64,000 nt of DNA from Ostrinia nubilalis (lineage: Eukaryota; Arthropoda; Insecta; Lepidoptera; Crambidae). Location of the stretch: contig NC_087106.1 of assembly GCF_963855985.1 (NCBI RefSeq), positions 3,889,001 to 3,953,000 of the forward strand, in the 5' to 3' direction. This document shows, piece by piece, positions 48,251 to 60,243 of the stretch. The position numbers were made by a program, and so were the translations under genes. The stretch's first letter is position 1. Each line of letters opens with the position of its first letter. Under the pieces are notes generated by a model. It saw only the letters and a program-made list of their open reading frames with translations, was not told where the DNA came from and made no database searches.

Positions 48251-48913
48251 AAAAACGGTGACTCTGACAGACGTAGCATTTCATCTCTCTGTATCTATGG
48301 CATTGGATCCCAAAGATTGGACCACGACCACGACGACCCAAATATTGGAAACGTTCCAATTTAATATTTTTAAGGAATCGGGGCATGAACAGTCAATTTA
48401 TCAAACCAAACTACCTGGTCACAAACTAAGCAGCCACAAATCTCCGATTATAAAATGCCTGATCCACAATTTCCCTATCTTTACTGTACCTATAATTTTG
48501 CGTTCTTATACAATTGTAGGTTTAATCGAGCAAAGCAATAAAGTAGTCGTTCATTACACCATTCTGATAATGTAGCATTTAAATCGGTTTTCAACCTTCG
48601 ACTTGCATTATAACCAATATTATTGCGTTCGGCACGCGTTCCGAATAACACAACGGTACTAAAATAATTGAACGACTATGTATGTGTAATTTGGACGTAA
48701 CAATCACCTGCCACCATCTCTCTAGCAGTACAATTTCAACCTTGTTTTGTTTTACTGCTTCGGAATTGTCGGCTTAAAGATAAAATGATATCGCTCTAGT
48801 ACTCTGGAAATATTGCAAACTATTAAGGCTTTGTAACATTGAAATTATTTTCTATAGCTTTAGTTATTGGAGTAAATTTATCTTTAACTGCAGTTAGCTT
48901 GTTGAGTCTTTTA

Positions 48914-49069
48914 GGCCCGATTCGACCAAACTTTTCCGAAATCCGAAATAAGTCCTGGTATAACTGGCACATTGACATTTTCAGTATGGGAAATAATTAT
49001 GTCTAAATGTCGAATGACTGACGATTTATTCTGAGATTAATATTTACTCTTATTTAGTCGAATCCACCC
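48914..49069. mobile_element. MITE family GGCCCGATTCGACCAAAC, TTA duplication, copy 1
   Basis: 156 bp; ends GGCCCGATTCGACCAAAC and TTTAGTCGAATCCACCC; TTA on both sides (48911-48913, 49070-49072). Contains 'cctggtataactggcacatt', shared in reverse with 56549-56689. Confidence 0.9.
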
Positions 49070-49294
49070 TTAAACAAAAAAGTCTCTTTCTTGATTAAAA
49101 TTTGCCAAAATAATATTAGTTCAGATTATAGGATTGTTATCAATCATGGTACAGGGGTACTAGAACTTATTGAAATAATATCAAAATCAAAATTATCTTT
49201 ATTTGTATAGACTAATTAAATTAGTACTTACAAATTGTCAAATGCTCAGAACTTATACGTCATGTCTCATTCTTTTTTTGCTTATATCGCTTAG

Positions 49295-49579
49295 GTCATG
49301 GTACGAGGAGTTCATTCATTGAAAATATTCGCCAGGCAATTAAAATTCTTGCCTTTAACTCTCTCGATAAAAGTCGAATTATCTGGAACAGGAAAAGGGA
49401 CCGATTATTTTATTGCTTTCGAGAAATCGAAACCATGACTTTTGAACACATTAATGTTATCAATCATGATAATGACAAATTAAACCACAAACGGTACATT
49501 AACACGTTTTCAGAAATTGAACTAATAAAAATTCCCATTAATGAAGATTTCGTAAAAAAATTGGATGTCGCATTATTTG
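49295..49579 (+). other. Unrecognised exon-like open frame
   Basis: A strong acceptor (TTTTTTTGCTTATATCGCTTAG) and a consensus donor (TTTG|GTAAGTAC) bracket 285 nt open in one frame (94 codons, 2 + 282 + 1). It includes SSFIENIRQAIKILAFNSLD, WNRKRDRLFYCFREIETMTF and IPINEDFVKKLDVALF. The open stretch runs from about 49227 to a TGA at 49606-49608. It has no ATG until residue about 46, so it would be an internal exon. I do not recognise the protein and found no partner exon. The window holds chance frames of similar length. Confidence 0.25.
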
Positions 49580-50292
49580 GTAAGTACTGTATACTACATA
49601 CAGGATGATACATTTTTAGCACCTTACCAGATCTCAAGGCAGATAGCTAGCCTAGATAGTATAGGAGTAGGATCTGTGGCAAAATAGAGGAGGCCAGCCA
49701 TTGATAAAAAGTTGAAGTTTTTCAAAGGTCTCTCAAATTGTACAAAACAATAACCAAGGAAGGAAGTCAAAATAAGCTTGAATAGCCACTTAAACATTTA
49801 GATAAACAAAAAGCATTATCCAAATTGCCGGTTCTGGCTCAACAAACGCAGTGTTTGTACGCGTGCGCACCACCGTTAGTCCATTGTTTGTGCTCGTGCC
49901 GCCGCGACTTATAATGCTTCAAATCGTAGAACATAGCGTTTGAGTATTTTATACAGCCTTAACTACACATTTTCCAAATTAATTAATCTTGAATGTGATT
50001 TTGGAATTCTAGTTCGAACGCTAAAAGGATTTACAGAATTAACTGCATAAAATAAAGGAATATCAGTTGCACTGTACAAATGCAATGCTCGAGGCATCCT
50101 GCATGCTCGGAAATAATACTCGTCGAGCAGTGCATCAACTTCATTAATGAGAACGTACGGTAAAAATTATTCACACAAAATTTATTTAATAACAATCTAT
50201 TTAGCGGTCGACTGACCTTAGAATGTTTGCTTTTTTCTGAAAAACTTAGCATCTATGTTAGGTAATCAGAAAAACATGACACACGATACTAA

Positions 50293-50436
50293 CGCCCGTA
50301 TTCACAAACATTACTATGATGAGGTCTCACAGTGCGCGTGGACGCACAGGGTCACACACGAACCAATCACAGAGCTCTATTCAAAGCGGTGCGTTCGATT
50401 TGCTGCTTCACATAAGCAAGTATCGTTTGTGAATGA
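50293..50436. mobile_element. MITE family CGCCCGTATTCACAAAC, copy 1
   Basis: It starts after TAA (50290-50292) with CGCCCGTATTCACAAACATT and ends 'tatcgtttgtgaat', where the last bases are lost. Interior 'gaaccaatcacagagctcta' is shared, in reverse, with 60098-60243. Confidence 0.85.
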
Positions 50437-50743
50437 ACTGAACTAAGCCCATTGAACCTGTCCGCTAACCTCTCTTCACTTGCACCATTCCCAAGTAACA
50501 AGGGCCTGGTCCATTAGCGCTAAAAGAATTAACTTCAGCTAACGAGATTATCATCCGACTTCCGACTCCGAGCCGCATACACATGGCACTGTAGTAGACA
50601 GTACTTCATTAACACATTTGAGGATAACGTGCGCGGGAAGAGAGAACTGGTTAGCGAATTTGGGGCAGAACAGTTCAAGAGACCAATTGATTTATTTTGC
50701 AAAGAATGTGGTTCCGATCTGCAAGTCTCGCTTATGCCCGTTT

Positions 50744-51128
50744 TTATATGATCAAACGAACTTACCAAGTGAAGTTCGATCTGAATTATCCTGTTTTCGC
50801 CGAAGAGATTTATTTTACCGTGTAGTACCCCTGTACGACAAGCCAATCCGCACACAATATTCAGCGTAGTAGTAGTAAAAAACAAAAGAGCGGGCAACCC
50901 CACCCCTACCACGCTGTGGGCTCGGTGTCCGAGCGGTCTCATTATATTTAGAGAAGAGATGACATTGACGTTTACCTCCAGGGAGGAAGATATAGAAATC
51001 TTCGGGTTGGGAGGGACCTTAAATCTCTTCGGCGAAAACAGGATAATTCAGATCGAACTTCACTTGGTAAGTTCGTTTGATCATATAATTATCCTGTTTT
51101 CGCCTCCGAGATTTATTTTACCGTGTAG
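50744..51128. repeat. Inverted-repeat unit with ATTATCCTGTTTTCGCC ends
   Basis: About 72 bp around 'ccaagtgaagttcgatctga' and TTATCCTGTTTTCGCCGAAG at 50744-50815 recur in reverse at about 51022-51092. A second forward ATTATCCTGTTTTCGCC…TTTACCGTGTAG ends at 51128. The arm also has its own small hairpin (CGAACTT…AAGTTCG). The block 50785-50945 recurs reversed at 55681-55846. Element type unknown. Confidence 0.7.
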
Positions 51129-51971
51129 ATGTTTAGAGCATGGATCAATGTCCATGTTAAATGGTTAAGAGAGTAAATGTCAATGTACTAAATACATAAT
51201 AAAGCAATATTTTTGTATTATAATCGTATTGCATCACTTATTCATAACAATAACAAGTATCACGGTCTCAACAAGATTTTGTTCATTATAGAGTATTATT
51301 ATATACATTTATTTGTACTTCTATTAACTGTTAAGTACGACTACTGATTGTAAAAAGTTGCCAAGACAGTTGACAGAGCATCCTGTCTATCCAGCACACT
51401 GGCTAATTGTGTCAACGTTGACAGCGGCGCAAACCGCAGGCAATACTGCCGCGTGTCGCGTGCTGTGTGGGCCGAACACCCTCGTGTCGACACTCCTTTC
51501 CTATATGTATTTATCCAGTTTCATCTCAGAACTGAGCTTGACGACGGTAGTGGTTAACACCGAATCGATCACAGTGACTGCAAGACTAACAGCTGATTGT
51601 TGTAAAATATAAGCTCACTTGCATTTTAATTAAATAAATAAATAATGTGGTTAATTAAAACTTATTAATTTATTTGGATACAGTTTGACCAGTATTCCAA
51701 AACAGTATTAATTTGGATTCCAAGTAACACTGTTGCGAGGAAAAAGTTTGGTTTCTATTTAATAGCACCTTTTAATAGCAATCTTTTGATTCTTGAAACC
51801 TGACCTATAAATTATAATATTTATTTAAATAATTATATATTTCAATAAATTATATGATTTCACTAACGATATTGCTAAGCGGTGGTTATTTAATGTTATT
51901 ATAGGATGCACCCGACTTTAGAATATGCTAAGAAAATAGAGTAAGGTAGGTACAATAAAAAATATTTATTT

Positions 51972-52255
51972 GTCAGTCATTTGGTGTAGTGGTTTCGAAA
52001 CGGACTACTATGCCGAGAGGTCCCGGGTTCGATCTCCGGCCGGGCAGAAATTGAAATGATACATTTTAATTTCTGTGATGGGTCTAGGTGTTACTATGTA
52101 TAATATGTACTTATGTATATAAAAACTGTATTTAAGTATGTTTATATCCGTTGTCTAGGACCCATAGCTTTGCTCAATTTGGGACTAGGAGCGTAGTGTA
52201 AAATGTCGAAGGAAGGATATTTATTTATTATTTGCGGAGTGTATAGCGGAGTCTG
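51972..52255 (+). mobile_element. tRNA-derived SINE
   Basis: A box TGGTGTAGTGGTTTCGAAAC and B box AGGTCCCGGGTTCGATCTCC in tRNA-like spacing, then GGCCGGGCAGAAATTGAAAT, a body, and a tail 'ggaaggatatttatttatta'. This head is a well-known lepidopteran SINE type. Sequence looks young at the boxes. Confidence 0.85.
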
Positions 52256-53780
52256 GTACGTTTTGTTTGATCCACGACTGCCAAATACAAAACTCACTGC
52301 CAAGGAAAGGTAAGCTTAAATGGGCAATATGGTACTACTGATGTACCTGTTGCCCCAGCATTCTATTTTTTTTATTTTTTTATTTATTTATTTTTTAGTG
52401 AAAAAACGTATTAACGTCTAAAAAAAAATGTTCGCCATTCTAAGGCGAATTAATTGGAATTAATTCATGTTAATCGTGTAGAAATCTCTACGCCAGACGA
52501 TAAAATATGAATTATGACTAAATATCAAACAAAGTTCAAGAAACAAAAAATAGGTTTATGTCATGTACTGAAACCAAAGCGTCTAACATTTTCTGAGACA
52601 ATATTAAACCAAGCTCCTACTCCGTGTCTTTATTCAGACACCTTGATTCAGTCAGCTTCAGTATTATGACTGTGATGATTGAATTTTTATAATCATGCTA
52701 AGAAAAAATAACAAAATACTAATTCTCAATTTATACTTCATAGAAAGGGAAGAAAGACTCATTCATTATTATGAGTTTGTGGCAGCGTTATCGATTCGTA
52801 AAATAATATCGCATTATTTTTTGGTATTATTAAAAAATGTCCTTAATCTAAACTAAAGGTTACAAGTAGTGGTAGTACTGGTAGGTACCTACATAATACA
52901 TAGTTTATTTTATGTGGTTGATTCGTTCTTTGACTGACCAAAGTCCACTAGTCCGGTTGTTATTACAAGCGGCCCGATTTCTTTTTTGATGCGTCAATAA
53001 TTTTCTATTACATTGATTACAATGTAATTATTATTGTGTTATATTTATAAAGGCATAGTTATTATCGCTTTAACGCATAATAAGATACTTTGCTTGTCTA
53101 AAAGATTTAGCAAGATAAGAAATGATTCAATGTATTTCATGAAGTCGCATCTCTTCTTATGAGAATTCTAACGTTATACATAAATAATTTATACGAACCA
53201 ATTGTAAAACAGTACATGGAGTTAAAACTGACCTTTTTTTTTTTATAGTAAATAAATAATAATAATGATGATGAAGCCTTACTTTGTAAGACTATCAATA
53301 GTATTATTAGCATTAATCATATTACATTGATTAGTAGGTACAAACCTACATAATAATGTTTTTCCAATACAAGAAAAAAATGACGTCATCTTATATACCG
53401 ATACCGATACAGTTTAAGGAAGCTCTTAGATTTTATCTATTATTCATAGATACAAGCTGGTGAGACGTCATGAATAAAAAAAATAAACTTTGTAAAAATA
53501 TCAGGGCTAAAGAAAGGCCGCAAAGAGACAAACAAAAATGTTGCCTGTTTGTTCAGATACAAAACAAACATCCGTTAAAATAAGACCATAATTCTATTTG
53601 CTTTTCAGTGGCTATCGTGTTTATGTAATAAACATATATTAATAAGTTTCTTTAAACCAAATGAATCTTTTGTTAAAGTTTAATTGCGGTTAAAATATCA
53701 TCCCTTTTGAAGTGCTTAAACCACATAAACTTTGTTTAGCATCTTATATAAACACTATCTAAGTCCACCATCTAGGAACA

Positions 53781-53800
53781 TTTTTTTTTTTTTTTTTTTT
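53781..53800. repeat. Poly(T) run
   Basis: About 20 consecutive T; possibly the tail of an unidentified minus-strand retroposon. Confidence 0.8.
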
Positions 53801-54063
53801 ATCAAGTGGGTAATCTCAGAATGTACTCGTGTCGACGGATGCGATTAAGAATATTCTTAATATCAACGTCTCTGCGCCGACGTGTATAATTATTTGTTAT
53901 GTATAATTAATTATGTTTACTCGCATGGTTATGATGATTATGAAAAAAATCATCTGGGTTCGAATCGGGAATCGAATAGGTATCTCGGTACAATAAATTC
54001 TGTAACCGGAATATTAGGTACATTGCATTTAAAATAACAATATTTTAAGCGGCCAGCACATAC

Positions 54064-54300
54064 CTGTACATAGATGGCGCGTCGTCTAGGGACGCGGGTT
54101 ACCTTGGTGTTCTGGTCGGTCTTTAATGGCGCTTCCCGCGTTGCGCTGGCAGCGCTGGGCATGCGGCGGCGGCGGCGCGGCGCTGCGGCGTAAATAACGG
54201 CGCCTGCGCTTGTGGAAGGCGGCGTGGTTGCGCCGCGGGCGGGTGATAGGTCTTAGCCCATCATACCATACAGCAGGGCGTAGCTTGTCGGTACGGCCTC
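54064..54300 (-). promoter_or_regulatory. GC-rich island: candidate promoter / 5' exon
   Basis: This block is far richer in G+C than anything nearby, with CGG/CGC runs at 54160-54240. On the minus strand an ATG at 54162 opens MPSAASATREAPLKTDQNTK, followed by donor-like AAG|GTAACC (54102) and, 39 nt on, CAG|GTATGT (54063). Spliced to the Syndapin acceptor at 31868, either would give a short upstream frame stopping at RGGV-stop, so it could be a 5' UTR exon. An AGATGGCGC word is at 54072-54080. Equally it could belong to another gene. Confidence 0.35.
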
Positions 54301-54867
54301 TGTATAAAGCCTCGATTCACACAGTTATGCGAACGGCTAAAGCTTAAATTATATATTCAGTGCAGCAGCCTGGATTAGTTGTCATATCAAATAAATACCT
54401 CTTTTCCCGTTTTAGAGGATTATAATGAGTTATAGTTGTCGACCGTCGATGTAATTGGTCGACCGACCGGAAATGTAGAAAGATCTTTGTAAGTTTCCAA
54501 CAAAAAAATGTGAGACTGATAAGTACTCACAATCACAATGTCAGTTAATATGAGTCGTTGCATAGAAAAAACGACATATTGTCATACTTCATATATAAAG
54601 TAGGCATTTATTTCCACTTCGACTCGGTTCGGTCAACAAACCGGCCTAAGGTTTATTTAGAATCTTTTATTCTGACCTTATAATAGCAAGTAATGAATCT
54701 ACATAAATGCACTTTGAATTTTGATCTGATACTTATTTCTTTCTTACTAGAATTTGTATTGAGACCAATATCGATTGGTGTAATGTATAAAAATACGAAA
54801 CAACAAAATTATTCAGTTACCCTTTGTAGCATTGAACAATGTGTATGGCCACAGGGTCATCGGTCGT

Positions 54868-54905
54868 TATAAAAGCAGGCGGAGGCTCGACTGGGGCGAG
54901 TGCGT
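54868..54905 (+). promoter_or_regulatory. TATA box in GC-rich context, + strand
   Basis: TATAAAAG at 54868-54875 followed by GCAGGCGGAGG and a GC-rich stretch to about 54920. Spacing would put a start near 54898. The downstream ATG (54924) opens only a 5-codon frame, so if real it is a non-coding first exon. Confidence 0.25.
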
Positions 54906-55109
54906 CCGCGGCGCCGGGTCATCATGCTCCAAGACGGTTGATGGTTCATAAGGTGTAAGGCCAAGAAGGCAAGCTCTTAATGTGGGTAGTTTCGTACAAA
55001 CGCAACATTTTTCTGTATGAGCTCATTATGTTCTGTTTTTACGGCTTTTAAAAATGGCCGAAAAGAAGATACTTAACTCGTAAAAGTGAATAATATTACA
55101 ATACCTGGC

Positions 55110-55470
55110 TATCTCGGTAGTTAATATCTCGTTTTTACTCGCTAGAGCAAAAAACGGCTACTGGTTAAAAAATAACCGAACATAAAGTGGCTGCTGGTTA
55201 ATATCTCGTATTAACGCTACTGGTTAAAAAATGACCCGCAAAAATGACCGAATATAAAGTGGTTGCTGGTTAATATCTCGTATTAACTCGCTAGAGCAGA
55301 AAATGGCTACTGGGTAACATCTCGCATTACCTCGGAGAAAAAAATGGCTACTGGGTAACATCTCGCATTACCTCGGAGCAAAAGAATGGCTACTGGGTAA
55401 CATCTCGCATTACCTCGGAGCAAAAAAATGGCTACTGGTTAACATCGCGCGTTAACTTGGAGCTAAAAAT
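55110..55470 (+). repeat. Minisatellite with 42-bp unit
   Basis: ATGGCTACTGGGTAACATCT…CGGAG units start at 55303, 55344, 55386, 55428 and, altered, 55469. Upstream to about 55110 are longer, diverged units (GGCTGCTGGTTAATATCTCG). GGTTAA/GGTAAC words recur throughout. Confidence 0.9.
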
Positions 55471-55680
55471 GGGTCAAAGTTACGCGTCGTGTCACAACGC
55501 TTATAATAAAAATGTACGAGCACTTACACAAAATAGTTGTTACAACCAACCTTGTGTTGGGTCTAATTCTCGTCACTACACTGCACAACTTAAAATAATT
55601 ACGTTTTTTGTCGGTAAAAACGTCCTGGTGACGTCACTTAAGCATTTTTCTTATACTGCGTGCGGTCGTTGCGCGTGCGC

Positions 55681-55846
55681 ACAAAGGAATGAGACCGCTC
55701 GGACACCGAGCCCACAGCGTGGTAGGGGTGGGGTTGCCCGCTCTTTTGTTTTTTACTACTACTACGCTGAATATTGTGTGCGGATTGGCTTGTCGTACAG
55801 GGGTACTACACGGTAAAATAAATCTCGGAGGCGAAAACAGGATAAT
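55681..55846 (-). repeat. Reverse copy of the 50785-50945 repeat
   Basis: 'gagaccgctcggacaccgag' … 'ggcgaaaacaggataat' is the reverse complement of the 50.8-kb block with few changes. It ends exactly at ATTATCCTG, where a TGCCCG-family MITE begins. Confidence 0.85.
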
Positions 55847-55953
55847 CACCATCAATCACTAATTTTTAAGTGACCCCTCTGGTAACACATTTACAGGAAT
55901 TTTGTTTTCAAAGGGGTCACTTAAAAATTAGGGATTAATGGTGAAAACTGGCA
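55847..55953. mobile_element. MITE family TGCCCG, copy 2, left end lost
   Basis: CACCATCAATCACTAATTTT … 'aatggtgaaaactggca' followed by TTA. The left terminal TGCCxGTTTT is missing at the junction with the preceding repeat. Confidence 0.85.
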
Positions 55954-56548
55954 TTAGTCACCCCAATTCGTAAGATGTCCATTACATAATTATTTCAGAA
56001 ACTTTTCACTGTCCACTGTTCGCCGTAAGCTTAACATGAAACACCACAATGCACACTCTCGCTTTTAAACCGGCATCTACCAGATACCTTCTTGAATGAG
56101 GGCATCGGTCCATCTAGAAGGCGCACGTCCTACGCTACGTTTGCGGTCGCCCTTCACATATCGATTCGCAATATTTTGCCGTAAACATCTACCCACAAGA
56201 TTGGGTCATTACTCATATTTATCCAAGACACGCAAGTCAATATCTTGATGGAAAGTAAAATAGAATTAATTTGTTGATTTTACATACAGTAACATGCATC
56301 AGTTAGAATTTAATATGAACACGCGCAAAAGAAATGCTACGGGTGTGAGATCATTCTAAAACCTGAGTGTTCAAGGAGGAAAGTTAAATTCAAATTCTAT
56401 ATTGCTATTTCATACGTTACAGTAGGATCTTCAAAATAATATGGGACAGAATAGTTAGGCGATACACAGCAGATAGAGCCAAGTGATTATGGCCTACTAT
56501 ACTATGAGGGTGAAATCGTTTTAAAGAGCGGATAGTGACAACGCTTTA

Positions 56549-56689
56549 GGGTGGTGGATTCGACCAAACAAGAGTAAATATTAATCTTAGAATAAATCGT
56601 CAGTTTTGACATATTTCCCATACTGAAACTGTCAATGTGCCAGTTATACCAGGAGTTATTCCCGGATAAAAGTTTGGTCGAATCGGGTC
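56549..56689. mobile_element. MITE family GGCCCGATTCGACCAAAC, TTA duplication, copy 2
   Basis: 141 bp; ends GGGTGGTGGATTCGACC and GGTCGAATCGGGTC; TTA on both sides (56546-56548, 56690-56692). Reverse orientation relative to 48914-49069. Confidence 0.9.
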
Positions 56690-57520
56690 TTAAATAATTA
56701 AAAATATACAGTATGCGTTATGTAACAATACATAGCAACATCAAGTAACTAAGTAGTTTTATTATCACGCTAGCCACTAAATTAAACAGTTTTATGACCA
56801 TGTCCATTGACATTCGTGATTGGCAGTCGTCACGTTTTTTACGTTGAACACGGACCAAGTGTTCGCTTAGCATAAACTTTCCACGGATTTGAGAAATAAA
56901 AAACAAAACACTGTCAATTCAGACACTGTTTTTACTTTATTGTACGGCGTGGTGGTGACATAGGTTAACAAAATTTCACTTTCGTTAAAAAGAGGCTGCG
57001 TCAGCATGATTTCTTTAACGCAGTCATAATAAGAAAATAAAAGCACAAGACATTATTTAAAATTATTGTCTTATAAGAAAACTTCATTTGAAATCATTTC
57101 AGTTGAAAACACTAATCATAAATCATGCTATAGCAGCGAGATATCTACTTACTTCAAAAATACCTTTTACCTTGATTTTCTAATTAACTTTTATTTTACA
57201 CCATAGTAAATTAAATGGTATCCCATGAAATAAAATGTAAATCGCCATAGTCATAGCTGAATGGTCGCCTTGACATGAGTCTAAACTTTTACAATTACCG
57301 AGCCTTTGTCCGTGGTTTGTGAAGATTTTCGCCGCCAATACTGTTTGTACTCTGTATTGAATAATGCCGGTCGGTGGACTGTCCGCGGGTATTGTGCGAT
57401 TTGTATTGTGTCCGTCACGGTTCGCAGCCAAGGGCATTTCAGCTCATTGGAACACTGAGGAACTCATATTTTTCAGACTTCTACATAAGTAGAATAAGGT
57501 AATAATTGATAAAACTGGGC

Positions 57521-57597
57521 CTTCACTGCTTGGGTTTTTATTGGTGGTCAAGCTTGTAGATCCTGGCTACACAGGAGTTGCAGCGGTGGGGATAGTC
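57521..57597 (-). repeat. Interspersed repeat E, copy 3 (fragment)
   Basis: 'cttcactgcttgggttttta' … 'ggctacacaggagttgcagc' is the reverse complement of the 5' half of repeat E. It keeps the CAGCGGTGGGGATAGTC end best. Confidence 0.8.
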
Positions 57598-58733
57598 TCG
57601 ATAGAGTAATGATTGCTTTTAGTTGTTTCGCAAGCAAAAATAGAAGATGTTTTTTAACCTAAATTTAAAAGTCACCCTTTTCGATGGTCCCGAAGTAAAG
57701 TCAGTTGTTACTTTCATAGTCATATTCTTAAAAATAATGATATAGCCGAGACCAAGAGTGAAACTAAATATCTTCATTACATTTTAGGTCTAAAGTTGGC
57801 GTTTATTTTGTCAACAAGTCAGCCAGCGGTTAAATTGTGTAGAGAGCCTAAAATCTGCGGTCGTAAAAACACAAATGAGGTTGAAAACATCAAAAGCGTT
57901 TAACAAAATAAACACAACCACAGGAAAAGCGTTAACACCTCCGCAGCACACGTGTTAACAAAATAACGGATTTTGAAGCAAGAACACCTAATTCCACACA
58001 TTGCTACGGGGCGAGAACTCACAATTATGTTGTGAAAACAATTCGGCACTCCCATTTAATAATGTTGTTACTTCACACAAACTTTCGCTGGCATTTCCCA
58101 TTATTTTCATCATGGCGTAAGCTTGACCTCACCTCAGGTGACCACAATACAAGTGGGCAGTAACTTGCTGAAGACTTGTAACTTTTGCAATATGCGATTA
58201 TCAAGATTGTTTGGCAAAATATCTACGCTTTATCGGGTGATAATCAAATTGGGATGTAGTTATTTTTAATGTGAACATAATAACATCTAACAATAGCCAC
58301 ATGAGTTTGCAAAACAATGCTTCTCTCTCTATCAATATTTTAGATTAGCCCAACAGGAGACGCCATGTCGTTTCCCATAGAAAGTAGGATGTTCAGGTTT
58401 TCCTGAATTTGAAATGTTTCGGAAAACTTTTTTTTCTTCATAAGATCCTTCTTCTGAAATTAATATTATAATACAGTTCAGTCGTGTACGGTTAGGCAAA
58501 GAAATATAATTCACATAGCCCAGCACAAATGTAGAGCGGTGTAAGTTCAAACATGACTTACTGACGCTACTGTGGTAATCAACCGCACTTATGCGACGCC
58601 CATCATTAATAAACATAATATCATTATTTGCATACAAATTCACAACTTGGTTTAGCATTCCGCTGACATAGACGAGACCTCTATAAATCTCGGCGATTGT
58701 TATTTTGTTATTATGAACGGACGACAACACATT

Positions 58734-59035
58734 AAGCTTTACACAGTGGGATCTTATGTACCTGTAACAGAGGCTATTTTGCAACAAATATTGGATAGTT
58801 TGTTGCGATTTCTGTAAGAGTATCTCGAACGTCTCTGGGAAACGCCTCCTACTAAAAAGTCGATTGGTATTCAAGTTTGGTCTGCTACCCTAGTGTTAGA
58901 TTACGATATTCCAGATATTGTAATCCAATGTTTTGTGCAGACGACTGCGCGGCAAGCTTCACTGCGGCATCTTATGCGGTTGGAATAGATAATAGAGGCG
59001 ATTTTGCAATAAAAATGTATAATCTGATGTGCTGT
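58734..59035. repeat. Two fragments of the CAGCACATCA MITE
   Basis: 'aacacattaagctttacaca' … 'gaggctattttgcaac' (58734-58792) and 'gcttcactgcggcatcttat' … 'tataatctgatgtgctg' (to about 59032) both match the family, separated by about 150 bp of other sequence. They may be one element split by an insertion or two nearby copies. Confidence 0.6.
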
Positions 59036-59210
59036 TGCCTGTATCGTAGCTTTATTATCTGGTGGGTGGTTGATACTAAAATAAAATAAAATTTTCCGGT
59101 CAGTTTCCATTTATCTTTTTGTGATTTTATACAGTTCTGGAAAAGCCACGGTCGTGTAGTTTTAACTACACTGTATGTGTTCTACATATTCAACCTTTTT
59201 CTTGCTACCA

Positions 59211-59272
59211 ACCGGTCAACCTGGAAATCATTGGGGAAGGTCTATGTTCAGGAGTGGACGTCCTGATGCTGA
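59211..59272 (+). repeat. LINE 3' end fragment
   Basis: 'ccggtcaacctggaaatcat' … 'aggagtggacgtcctgatgc' matches the tails at 15608 and 36820. Confidence 0.6.
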
Positions 59273-60097
59273 AACGATGTATCTACAATAATATTGTAGT
59301 TTAATATACGTGTATTTTTCAGTAGGCAAGCTTTAATTTCTTCGTTTTCAATACACACGAACTCTAACAAAAGTAGGTATTGAATCTTTGCAATTACAAC
59401 TAGTTTCGCTCTTGTCCGTTTTTTATAGGTTTGCTTTTTCATTCAGCAGTGTGGGCGTCAAAGAAAGTGGTTCGGTGTCAGGTGTATTGATTTCTTGTGG
59501 GCGAACCGGTAATTAACGGTTTGATGAATTGATTACCGAAGTGCAGGACAATTAGAAGATCTGTAGATAATTTTTAGTCATTTTAATGCTCAAGGATTAA
59601 GATAGTCGCTGATGCAGACGGGTGCAGAACTGCAGACGACGGCCATAAGACGTAGTTATTAACATTTAAAAAGGTACAGCCGCCATTTTTCGTGTGTAAA
59701 AATGGTGCTACTGGTCGTGGTAGGGCAAGCTATATTTTGGGACGTGTAAAAAGCGCTTTTTAAAAGCTTACTGGCAAATAATAAAATGAGTTTTGAGTTT
59801 AGGAAATATCCACACAGGGTGGTAATAAAAGCTTGATACCTTCCATTTTCTATACTAAAAGAGAATCTCTTTCAACAACTTTTGGTTTGAATCGCAAAGG
59901 CAAACATTAAAATGTTTCGCAACCAGCAAGTCACTAATATAGGCATAATGGCCGTAATAAATGGGCTCTTATCTTGACGTTCGTCAATTTAACAGCGAAG
60001 AACGTCGTTTGGGCTCGCAGTGGGTGTCTAAACTGCTGTTGCCGGTGTGGGCACATACTTAGGAAAGTGGAGGAAATTTGGACATTTCGGTTACTTA

Positions 60098-60243
60098 CGC
60101 CCGTATTCACAAACGATGCTTGCTTAGGTGAAGCAGCAAATCGAACGCACAGCGTTGAATAGAGCTCTGTGATTGGTTCGTGTGTCATCCTGTGCGTCCA
60201 CGCGCACTGTGAGACCTCATGGTAATGTTTGTGAATACGAGCG
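60098..60243. mobile_element. MITE family CGCCCGTATTCACAAAC, TTA duplication, copy 2
   Basis: 146 bp; ends CGCCCGTATTCACAAACGAT and ATGTTTGTGAATACGAGCG; TTA on both sides (60095-60097, 60244-60246). Open frames over it on either strand are shadows. Confidence 0.9.

Noticed and set aside
49295..49690. A second exon at 49621 joining APYQISRQIASLDSIGVGSV to the 49295-49579 frame
   Set aside because: The frame would join, but the intron would be only about 40 nt, below the usual insect minimum.
50535..50942. 135-codon minus-strand frame
   Set aside because: Lies across the repeat block shared with 55681-55846; the same residues appear from the other copy, so it is repeat-derived.
55457..55816. 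119-codon plus-strand frame with many Cys and Tyr
   Set aside because: It runs from the last minisatellite unit through the 55681-55846 repeat; the tyrosine run is a (TAC)n shadow of repeat sequence.
58332..58874. 180-codon open frame on the minus strand, second longest in the window
   Set aside because: It overlaps a CAGCACATCA MITE fragment, has no recognisable domain, no splice or promoter context, and AT-driven composition; most likely chance.
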